DNA of 64,000 nt from Macrophomina tecta. Lineage: Eukaryota > Ascomycota > Dothideomycetes > Botryosphaeriales > Botryosphaeriaceae. Under the pieces are notes generated by a model that ran no database searches, was not told the origin of the DNA, and saw only the letters and a list, made by a program, of their open reading frames with translations. The translations under genes and the position numbers were made by a program. The stretch spans positions 1,364,001 to 1,428,000 of the forward strand of contig JAKSGN010000038.1 in the NCBI GenBank assembly GCA_024180945.1, given 5' to 3'. Shown here piece by piece: positions 18,610-28,335 of this stretch; within the stretch, counting starts at the first letter, position 1; each line of letters opens with the position of its first letter.

Positions 18610-20081
18610 TTACAAAGCCAGGATAGCAGCTACGCCACCAAGGAACAGCGCGTTCTGGACACCGCCCATGGCAGTAGGAACAGCCGCACCAGTGAACTGG
18701 GCCGGAGTGGAGGCAGGGGTGCTTGCAGGAGTGGTAACCGACGCAACTGTGGTCGAGAAACCGCCCTCGACGTCGCTGCTCGCAGGGGCCTCTGAAGGAA
18801 TCGGGTAGTCGGTCCCAGTAGGGGCCGCAAGGGTCAAGGTACCGCTTCCGAGCCCATCCGTGGTGGCGGACTCTACGGGAGTGCTGCTCGAGGCCGCACC
18901 ATCAACAGTAGAGGAGGCGGTAGCAGAGGTCTCGGTCGGAGCAGTCTCCCCAGGCTGGAGAGTGACCGTCTGCGTGACGATGATGGGAGTGCAGGCGCCA
19001 GACTCAGTCCCGCTCAAGTCAGTGCCGCTCGAGCCGGAGCCAGCAGGAGAAGTGGGGCTGACATCACTCCCAGTAGCGGACGCGTAGCCACCGCCAACGG
19101 CAGTCTGGCTGACGTCGGTGCCGTTGGTCGCAGAGCCGGCACCAGGAGTGGAGAAGACAGCGCTGGCGGAGCTAGTGGGGCTGCTGCCAACAGTATCACA
19201 ACCATCAGTGGAGATGCTGATGCTGTCAGAAGATCCCGTGGTGTCGGTGTAGTTGTAGCTGCAGCCAGGGTTGTAGTTGGTGATCTTGACCTCCTCAACA
19301 TACATCGTCCAAGGCATACCAGCATCAGCGCTGTAGGTGGTTTCGCCACCGGCCCAAGAAATGGTGCCCTCGTTGTTGTCGGGATCACCGCCGGCCCAGA
19401 TGCCCAGACGAACATTCATAGGAGTTTGAGGAAAGTTAGTGCCGCCGTTAGCATCGGCGTAGTTGAGAGTGCGAACAGCCGTCCCGTCGATGGCCCAGAC
19501 GATAGACTCCTTGGTCCAGTCAACGGAGTAGGTGTGGACAGTGTCCTGGGGAGTAGACACGGCGAACTGCTGCATCCTGTCGTAGGAGGTAGTGTTTCCC
19601 TTGCCGAAGTAGTTGGTCTGGACATTGCCGTTGTCGCCGCCCAGGAACTCCTATTGCACGTTAGCGTATAATTCGTTTCATTACGCGGACTTCCAAGACC
19701 GACCCAGTCAACCTCGTCCAGGTCTTCGGACTGCAGGACGATACTGCTGATGATGCCTTGGCCTGGGGCAGACTTCATCCTGACTTCGACCTTCCCGTAG
19801 AAAATGTAGAAGTCAGTCTTGACAGTCGGGGCCTCTCCACGCTTGGAGATGGTAAACTCGGCGCCATTGGATCCGTAGGTGACGGCAGGGGCGACGTAGG
19901 ACCAGCTGGTGTTCTTCCCGGAGGTGAAGTCACTGTCCCAGGACTTGGTGTTCAGACCAGCATTGGCAGGACAAGGGAACTGAGAGGCGTTGGTGGGGTT
20001 GCAGTCGGAGTAGGTCTGCGCGAAGGCAGTGGGAACGACGGCTGCCAGACCAGCGGCAGCAGCGAGAGGGAAAGAACGCAT
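18610..20081 (-). CDS. GPI-anchored Crh-like GH16 cell-wall transglycosylase
   Basis: This protein is likely to cross-link chitin to beta-glucan in the cell wall. Two exons (20081-19704 and 19650-18610) around a 53-nt intron give 472 aa. It has a signal peptide (MRSFPLAAAAGLAAVVPTAFA), a GH16 domain with the active-site motif DEVDWE (Glu123, Asp125, Glu127) followed by FLGGDNG, and conserved downstream strands (HTYSVDWTKESIVWAIDG). From about residue 240 the chain becomes a long Ser/Thr/Gly-rich stretch and ends in a hydrophobic tail (NALFLGGVAAILAL), the expected GPI-attachment layout. The intron falls exactly between Trp126 and Glu127, and its donor GTCGGT is unusual, but the frame and family match support it. 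No CBM18 is present. The family match to Crh1/Crf1 proteins is firm; the paralogue is not assigned. Confidence 0.92.
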
Positions 20082-22518
20082 AGTGAATGGTGGGTGCTTC
20101 AGGATTTGCTTTCAAACACTGGAGGGAGCGTGGCAGCGGCCGGGCGCTGTTGAAGAATAGGCGCAAAAAAGCGGGCGAAGGAGCGGGCGGCGCTATTTGC
20201 GAAGAAAGAAAAGGCTCACAGGTATGGCCAGCACAAAGAGAGTAGTGAGAGTGGTGATGAAAGAGGTAGTGGCAAGACAGCCCCAAGAGAACGAAGAACA
20301 CCGGCGCAAGCAACGGGGGAGGCGCTGGCGTTTTGAAGGGCGGCCAGCAGGCCGAAGAGGGTATCGCGGCCGGTGACCAGGAGGCGTTCCGCATGTTTCA
20401 GAAACGTGGTTTGGAAATGACCATCGTGAAGTCGCGGCGCTACGCGCATCCTTGTGGGTGTTGTGGGGCTGCGTCTCGCTGCCGCACGATGCTCAACCGG
20501 CGGCCAATCGCAATGCGGCCAAGCGGGCCAGCCAAGCCTCTGTTTGCCCTGCGTCGCTTCTCACTCGCTCCGGCTGCTGTCTGCTGTCAGGTACCCTCAG
20601 CGGCTGTGCAGTGGCTGACGATTTGCGGCGGCCGTTCGTCGGGGCCGCCGTTGCAGCCGCCTCTGCGCCCTCTCCTCCACTCCCTCCTCCACACGCCCCT
20701 CGACATGCAACCCGAGCCCGGATGCGACGCTGCAGTCGACCCGGCGCCGGCGTGCACGGCAGGCCTCTCGCCACTGCAGGCGGGCACAGCCGGAGCACTC
20801 CTCCACAGTCATTTCGCATAGCATCAACCCAAGCAGGGGACGCATAAACAGCCAAGCACTCCTGCCTCCGCACGTCCACCGCGCGCCATGTGCGCACCGT
20901 TTGTCCAGCCCGGCCGGGAAGTCCGCTCTCGTTGCGCGACTTCATCGTCGCCATCAGCCTCGTAAGGCCGTCGTCGACGCCATGCTTGATGTCATGGCTG
21001 CGCGCCCGCCTTCTCCTTTAAGCTTGTTGCCGCTGCCGCCCTGCCCCTGACTCTCGATTGATCTTCACGGGCACTTATCGACACCCGCCCGAAACGCGGC
21101 CTTCCATAAGGCAGGCCGACCCCATGCGACGGAAAGAAAACAATGCTCTGCCCGCGCTGGCGTCCGTAACGCTGTCTCGCCTCCACATCTCGCCCTACTG
21201 CATGCATAGATCTTTCCTGTTTCTTGCAATCCACCACGGACACCAGTCATGTCCGCCACTCGGAATACGGGCCATTTCAGGCTCACTTCATGCGAGGTCC
21301 ATTTCGCACCGAGCGATCTTTACGCCGGATGCCAAAAGAAGACCACGACTCTTGGCCAGTGCAACAGCTAACAGAAACCGGCCCTAAGAGCTCAGAATAG
21401 CACGCGGAGCCAAAAAAAAAAAAAAAAAAAAAAAAAAAAGGAAAGAAAAACACCCCACTGTTGCCGCTAAGGTCGCCGATGACCTTGCTCCTATCTGCAG
21501 TCTCAGAGACCTTTCCTTCGCGTCAATGTTCTCTGGGTATGACACAAAATTTTCATCTGTGTGCATCACGCTTTTCTATCCGAGGCGTATACCGCCGAAA
21601 TCGTGGTCTGTCTACTGTGCAACCTGCGTTTTAATTCAATTTTTTTTTTTTTATCTTTTTAGAAGCACATGTGTCTCGTTAGCTCCGCTTACTTCTTTCA
21701 GCGAAAGGAGCGATGATGTCGATCGAAATAAGGGTTGAGACGGAGATCAGCATCCCGAGAGACAGGACGCACCACCCAAATGGCTTTTGGGCCGACTCGC
21801 GGCTCACAATAGAGCCTTTGCACCAAGGTACAATCGAGAGTTGAGCTGCTGACCTGGTCGCCCCAGACATCAGAGCAAATCCCTACGTCACTTTGCAGAT
21901 CGGGCACAACGTTCTGCAAGCCTGATCATTGTGCGGCTCCACAGCGTGAGATCTTCGTACAACACCTTTGAGTTGAATCGAAGTCTTGTTTCGTCTCATG
22001 ACAGTCCGTGATGTAAGATCGCGATTGCTGATTACTTTTGCCGCGCGGAAGAGAGGTGCTAGTAACCTACGATTCCGTCTTGATGAGACACTAACTGCTT
22101 TGGGCAGTGAATGGTCGCTTTGTGAGTTATCGCATCAGGTGGGATATCGTGAATTAAAAGGCCAGATGCGCGCGCGGCGCGGTATAACATCCCGCGGCGC
22201 TTCAAGGGCCATCCCCGGATGCTGCAGAAGGGTCCAGGGCCGGCGTGCCCGCGCATCCGAAGGAGAAAGGATGCGACAGGTGGACCGAGAACAAGCAACC
22301 GCCACATAAAGCCAGTCATCTCGATGGCCGGAATTTTCTCCCTCCACTTCGGCATCGCCGGACCATCCCCGATATCATGCTTACACACACCGATGAAATA
22401 GCTCTGCGACTGGCAAGCGGAGCCCAATGGTACCGGGCCAGACGCAGTGGTGGTTCCTGTGTCAGCATTCGAAAACCGCCATGGTTTCATGATGAAAACA
22501 TGGGCTTTAAGACCTGGC
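20082..22518. other. intergenic: Crh-like promoter and unassigned sequence
   Basis: The left part is the promoter side of the Crh-like gene. A 28-nt A run lies at 21412-21439 and a T-rich tract near 21640-21660. The part right of about 21.4 kb is less GC-rich. Open frames are short and overlap on both strands. No RNA gene or transposon was recognised. Confidence 0.45.
21412..21439. repeat. poly-A tract (28 nt)
   Basis: An uninterrupted run of 28 A. Similar homopolymers of 18-25 nt occur at 28318, 31991, 40776, 53506 and 54645, all outside genes. No duplicated target site or cDNA-like body was noticed beside it. Confidence 0.9.
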
Positions 22519-22893
22519 TTATTGCAGCGTGATAATGGTAGCATGTAGTTTTTGAAAGCGAGGGACTGGGTTTGTGCGTAAGGCCTGAACCCTAATAATC
22601 AATCTTCGGGCGAGCCAATGAGATGCCATAAACCGCATGGCCGCGTATGCTTCACAACGAAAAGCGATCTGCCATTGGGCACTAGTTCGAACAACTTCGG
22701 TGTCAACCATATTGTAATATGATAGCCTGTCCTGGCCATGGTGTAAGCTGAAGTATTCATCAGTATCTGAATAAAAACGGTTTGCAACAGCTTGAACAGC
22801 GGTCACGTACTCTGGAGGGTACGGGGTTGCCTCTGTACTTGGAGCAGAGGGCGTGATTACTACTACCATTGCAATACTAATCCATATCATCAT
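22519..22893 (-). CDS. possible small secreted protein, unrecognised
   Basis: An intronless frame of 124 aa starts at ATG 22893. It begins with a hydrophobic stretch like a signal peptide (MMIWISIAMVVVITPSAPST), followed by a soluble-looking chain rich in aromatic and polar residues (YPPEYVTAVQAVANRFYSD; SAQWQIAFRCEAYAAMRFMA). Only one Cys is present, so a disulfide-rich effector type is unlikely. Codon use and base composition are more AT-rich than in neighbouring genes. I recognise no family. It stands alone between the Crh-like promoter region and the phosphatase 3' end. It could be a lineage-specific secreted protein, a membrane-anchored peptide, or a relic. Confidence 0.35.
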   Translation of the reverse strand: MMIWISIAMVVVITPSAPSTEATPYPPEYVTAVQAVANRFYSDTDEYFSLHHGQDRLSYYNMVDTEVVRTSAQWQIAFRCEAYAAMRFMASHWLARRLIIRVQALRTNPVPRFQKLHATIITLQ

Positions 22894-23182
22894 TAGCACA
22901 ACCTTCAGATCGCCGCCCTCCAAAGGTCTAGACTAATGCAATAAACGAATTCAGGAAACTGGCTATAGCCTTCCCGACATATGAGGTATTAGGTACATCA
23001 GCACATGTTCTTTACATGACGTAGTTTCCTGTACTCATCTCTGAAGGGAATCTCAATGCGCTTCTTGATAGATCAGACAAATCTCTAAATCCTTTCATCT
23101 TTCTTGGGCCCCACCTCTACAGAACAGCAGATAATATCTTATCTCTAAGAGCGTTTCACGAATATGTTTCTAGCTAGAGACT

Positions 23183-24530
23183 TCACAGCGCAGCTTTCTG
23201 AGTATCTTCATCTCCATCCTGCTTCTCTGAGACAATCATGACCTGCCGTATGCGCTCGATTTCGTCCTCAGAAAGCCCACAAACGGTGCGCATGTACGCC
23301 TCAGCACCACCATACTTCTCACGAACCATAGCCAAAGTCGCCAACATGTTCTCCTTCCTAAATCCCACCATTAGCTTTCCCTCTCATTCCGCATCCTACC
23401 ACAGTCCACAGGCGGAGTAAAAAAAAAAAAAAAAAAGAAAAATCAACATACCTACTCCTCACCATCCTTTCCGCGCCCTCCGGATCATCCTTAAACGCCG
23501 GTGACTCCAGCAAGTGCGCCACGAAAAACGGCCTGACGTGCGCCATGCCGACGTCCGTGAGCGCGTACTCGTCGGCGACGCGCTCGTCGTCGACGCCCAG
23601 CATCGAGAGCAGCAGCGCGACAAACAGGCCGGTGCGGTCCTTGCCGGCGGTGCAGTGCACGAGGAGCGCATCGGGTTGGGAAGATGAGGCTTGGGAGGCG
23701 ATGTGGCGGAAGACAGTGGCGAAGGCGGGGCCGGCGTGGGAGAGGATGTCGGCGTATGCGGCTACGACACCCTGGAGGCATGGGGGACTGGGTTAGTGAT
23801 GCCGCTGTGTGCGGGGGCGGAGGAGAGTAAGTGGAAACATGCCCGCTCATGAGATCGGTAAGAGCGTAGAAAAGAAAGCAGCCGCCACGCAAGCAACACG
23901 CCGCTAGGGAGAACAAGGGCCCAATGCTCACTTGCCAAATCGACCACACCGGTCTCATGCCTCCGCCCTTCTCATTCAACCTTTGCCGCTCTAACGGCGT
24001 TAACAACAACAACACCAATCCGCCACCCCTCCTTTCCCTCCTCTTTTCCCTTTCTCCCCTGACCCTCCACTCGAACACAGGCCTCACCAACGGGGAGAGA
24101 GAGAGAGAAAAGAAAAAAGAGACAAACCCACCTCCACTCCCTCCCGCCCATACATCTCAAACCGCACCGCAATTCTCTCGGGACTATAATCGCTCTCCTC
24201 GAATACCGGACACCACACCCTCTCGATCTTCACCCTTCCTCCTTCTCCATTCCCCCACTCCTCTCTCGCCCCTCCCCTCGCCTCAATCTCCGGCTTCGAC
24301 CGCAGGTCAAACACGCGCGAGCACCTCAGCGCGCGCAGGAGGGCCAGCGCATCGGCATCGGCGCGGCTGGGGTCGGCGCTGCGCAGAAGGATGTTGGGGC
24401 GGACGGTGCGCAGGCCGTGGGCGGCGTCGCGGAGGTTAGCGATAGAGGGGGTGGGGAGGAAGGGAGGGGGAAGGTGGGGTGCGGGGGGTGGTTGTTGGCG
24501 GTGGTGGTGGTGGTGGTGGTCGGCGGACAT
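23183..24530 (-). CDS. tyrosine phosphatase, Y_phosphatase3 type
   Basis: This is a cytosolic protein phosphatase of the fungal/bacterial IphP-like family. Three exons (24530-24132, 23771-23452, 23357-23183) give 297 aa. The start ATG precedes six His and a Pro-rich stretch. Family motifs follow in order: NILLRSADPSRADADAL, VFDLRSKPEIE, then the P-loop HCTAGKDRTG with catalytic Cys173 and Arg179, and a C-terminal helix region (KENMLATLAMVREKYGG). The first intron is 360 nt, several times the local norm; the joint reads GREGVE to GVVAAYADIL, which matches the family without a gap. The last intron (94 nt) carries a homopolymeric A/T stretch. The substrate cannot be inferred. Confidence 0.88.
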
Positions 24531-25422
24531 GGTGGCGCGGGGCGGGGGGGAGGGCTGCGGTGTTTGGCGAGAATTGACGCGGAGAATAAACAAACACGAG
24601 GCCAGTCTCTGAAGGGTGGAATGCGATTTGCTTTTGCAGGAAAGGATGTGTTGCGGGCCCTGTTCTTCCTGGACAGCGAGGTTGAACGGCTGGGCGGTCG
24701 TCTTACCTCGGCAAGTGAGGCCGCTCTCACTCGTTGCCCGTTCGAATTTTTTTTTTTGTTGCGAAACAGCGCGTTGGCTGGCGGGCTCTCTTTTTCTTTT
24801 TCTTTTTTTTGTGGGTACAATCCGGATGGAATAAGGGCATTGATACGGCTATAATACTGATGTTTGTGTGCATATGCCTATAGATTGTGTTGGGTTCGGC
24901 AACTAGCCGTGGATGTCGATGTAATGCAGCAACGAGATGCACCAATAGGAAGTTGAGTTACACATCGTCCTTCTCCTTCTCCTGTAAATTCCTATTGGTG
25001 TCCTGCTCCCTGCGGTCTGGCGTTTCTTGTTCCAACATGTCATGACACTTCTACCACGGACCAGAGCAGTCAAACTCGCCTTTCAATAAAGCTACATGAT
25101 ATCAAGCCGACGGTGCCTTGTTAGCGAGGCAGTTACTATCTATTATTGGAAAGATGGCCTCGTATGCGTAAATAAGATGAAGAAAGTGCCAAAGCTCATA
25201 AGCTGCCCTGAGTATCCCGGCCCTCGCGTGAACGCCACAAAAAGCATCGCAAAACCATTATCCATAGACAGCCGCCCGTATCCCTAAGTTTTTGTCTCCA
25301 GAGGAATCTTGCATAATACACGCTCGCAGGGATGAATTCCCTTTTCTGCGGAGCAATCTCTAGTCAAACTTTTTGACTGGTCAAGAATGAAGCACGCCCA
25401 AAGCCTATCAAGAAGTGTACCG
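24531..25422. other. intergenic, phosphatase promoter
   Basis: This holds the promoter of the phosphatase and the 3' side of the PQ-loop gene. Short T-rich tracts occur near 24.75-24.81 kb. No gene was seen. Confidence 0.45.
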
Positions 25423-27131
25423 TCACGCGTTCCTCTCGATGTCTCTCTCCGTATCCGAGTGCTCGCTTGCAGTCTCGGCCGTCTTCTCCGACCGCGCATC
25501 GGCAGTGGAGTGCTCGAGCGTCAGACTGTCGGTACGCGAGCCATCGGTGGCGGTGCTGGCCGACGTTTTCGGCGGGGTCATGTCATCGCCGACATACTGG
25601 TCGTATGTTAAGCCGGCGCGCTTAGCTGCCTTGAGGGTGCGTCGGTTGCGATACATCCAGGAGAGATGCCAGCCTATGATTCCGATTTCGAGGACCATGC
25701 TACTCGAGTCGTTAGCGTGTGACATGACTCTGCGGTGCGCGCAATAAGCTCTTCAGAGATCGGATGAGGCATGTAGGGTCTTCCAAGACGGCCATGAGCA
25801 CCAACTCAAAAACAAGGGCCGCAGCTCAGGCCACAGGCGGTTGCAATGCATCAACATGGGATTTGGACGTACCACACGATGTAGAGGACGCCTCCGAGGT
25901 AGTCGAACGTCTGCTGGACGGCTGCAGTCACATGTCAGTGCCCCCACAGTTTGCGCGTCACTTGACCGGTGAAACTTACCCAAAGCCATCGTGGAAAAAA
26001 GTGCGCCGGCGAAGTCGGTCGTAAGGAAGAGGAAGCCTGGGTCGCACCGTTAGCACATGGAGGCAGAGATGATGAGAGAAGCATACTGATGTCCTTTGCC
26101 CTCCCGTTGCGCTTCCACTGCTCCCAGTACATTGGGAGGAGGCCAAGAGCGAGCAGCACGGCCGCGATGACACCGATAGTCACAATTGGCCATGAAACAC
26201 CTCTTGAATATGGCCCCTGTGATGCGTCAGTATGACGCACGTCGGGAGAATAGGAGTGTCGCTCACTCTCAGTGTCAGGATCAGAAGAGCCTCAAGGCCA
26301 CCGGAGACCAGGCCTGTTGTGACTGCAAGCAGAGAGGCTGTCCATACCCTCCAGTGACTGCGAAATATTAGCTCAGTGCTCATGTCCTCAGAGAAGCGAA
26401 CAACGCACTCATGGTATATCAAGGTCTGCGCCCAGCATATCAACGTCAAAGCGCAGAACACCTGAGGTTGCACTTGTAGGGGAATATTGAAGTTCTGATG
26501 ACTGTCAGAGTCCCAGAGCTAATCGTCGAGTGAATGGACACGGACTTGCACGATGTTGTAGATGCCGAACGGTACGGCCGCTGAGGCAAGTCAGAAGGTG
26601 GCTGGCTAGAACAGGGTCGGAGCGGCTCACCAGCAGCCCACAAGAAGGGCATGATCCAGGGCAGGCCATCGGTCTCCTTATGTCGCCAATTGGTGTAGAT
26701 TCTGCTATGGGTCAACGACTGACTCAGCAGCAAGCGGCAAGTGTTGCTCACTGTGGAATGATCTGGTGATTCGAGGTTAGACCGCGGACATGGAAGGACA
26801 ACGCACGCTGGGAGACGTGAACATACCTGTACACACCAGCATCTGCATTTGGCGCTGAATGTTAGCGACTTGGTGTGGAGACAATTTTGGGCTGGTTGCC
26901 TTACACTGAGAAGGGTCAGCACGGATACTTTTAGGACTTGGCTTGCATCACTTACCAGTGCCGATGGTCTGTAGATGAAGCACAGCTCAGTTAGGTGAAG
27001 ACTCAGACGTCGGCGTCAGTACTTACGCCCAGTATACTTGCTGCCTGCAATTGGCGGTGTCAGTAAGGTGCTGGGACGGAGGAAAAGTGCACGGGCAAGC
27101 ATACCGGCGGGATGTGCTCCTGGGGTGCCAT
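25423..27131 (-). CDS. PQ-loop repeat membrane protein with micro-exons
   Basis: This is a multi-pass membrane protein of the PQ-loop (cystinosin/YPQ-like) superfamily, a class that moves amino acids or related solutes, often at the vacuole. The two signature motifs are IIPQIYTNWRHKETDG and LPMYWEQWKRNGRAKDIS. About seven helices are visible, then a polar C-terminal tail. Best model, 293 aa in 14 exons: 27131-27105, 27044-27027, 26968-26956, 26905 (one base), 26842-26827, 26762-26752, 26701-26631, 26580-26546, 26494-26409, 26357-26267, 26216-26087, 26036-25980, 25921-25873, 25699-25423. Twelve introns are 50-64 nt; the last is 173 nt. The single-base exon supplies the middle base of a Val codon, giving TIGTVCWCVQIIPQ. 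An alternative without it (donor GTGATG at 26951) would put Gly-Lys inside the first helix. The transported solute is unknown. Confidence 0.85.
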
Positions 27132-28317
27132 GACTCGCAGTGTGCAGGTAACAACGACGACGGTAGGATGTGTCGTGGGGAAGGTAGACGGCGAAGTGGA
27201 AAGCGCGGGAGAAGAATAAATACGAAAGCTGGTACAATCAAGGGATACAGGAGGTCTGGAGCGAAGTGGTGAGTATTAAAGTTGGGAATGATCCGGCCAA
27301 TGGACTTGCATCAGCCTCCAGCCGGCTGGTCAGCCAGCATCACGACGCCACCGGCCCATAAAAGATTCGCAAACCGGGAAGGATGCACTTTGGCAGAGAA
27401 GGGATGTAGAGGCGAGCGGGCTGGGGGGGCGGCTTCGGGAGACTACACGCGGGCAGGGGTTGGGGGAGGGCAGATGTGATGCGACATGGGTTTTCGACAG
27501 CAAGCGCAGTTGACGCAGGAATAGGCAGCGGAGAGTTAGGGTTTGTAGAGCAGCGGATACGACTGGGCTCTCAGGTCAGCCATGGGCTTTTGCCCCCGGC
27601 TCCCTGCACTTGGAGCAAAGCCGCGAGAGTAGCGCGGCGATTGGCGCGCAGGCGGCAGCGCCACATCGGCCCTGCACGCGGCTCCCTGGCCGCCCATTCG
27701 ACGGCCTCACGGCGCATGAGGTCAGCCAGCGGCGACGCTGTGTAGTCAGGCACCGTGTGCAGCTCACCTGATGGCGCGCGGCCGACTCGGCGGCCTCGCG
27801 GCTCCCAGCGGGCCTTCCTGACGCCGAAGATACCAAGGCGACCAGGGGAGGCGACGCCGTCCCGCCCAGCCGGCCGTCCAGGCCGCGGAGCTGTGAGCCG
27901 GGCGCGCGTGCTGTGCCCCAGAGCGGCGCATGCGAGCGGGCGCACGGCATGGAGGGCTGCGCGGTGGAGCTGTGGCCGGCCTGGTGGTGGAATCGCGACA
28001 TCAGCGGGCGCCATGACTCGCGGGCGCGCTGCACGTCATCGGTTCCTTGGAGGCGGTAGGGGGAGCGCTGTAGGGCGGCGAGGGGGCCGGCGCCCGCACT
28101 GCTGCGCAACCAGTGGCCGCAGGCAGGGAGGGCGAGGGCGTCTGAGGCTCCCGCGCCGTGCGACTGGCTGGCCGGCCACTGGATCTGCGAACACGCGTTC
28201 TCCATTCGACAGCAGCAGCAAGCTTTCTGGCGTCGGATGCGCTGCCCCGTTTCCGCGGCGCCGCACATGCACAGCACGGGACTTGAGTGGAGCAACTCTG
28301 TTTCTTTTTTTCCTTTC

Positions 28318-28335
28318 TTTTTTTTTTTTTTTTTT
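28318..28335. repeat. poly-T tract (18 nt)
   Basis: A run of 18 T preceded by interrupted T stretches, in the GC-rich part of the gene-free region. Confidence 0.85.

Noticed and set aside
21412..21439. Poly-A/T runs as tails of retroposed copies
   Set aside because: No cDNA-like body or target-site duplication was seen next to any of the tracts; simple microsatellite origin is enough.
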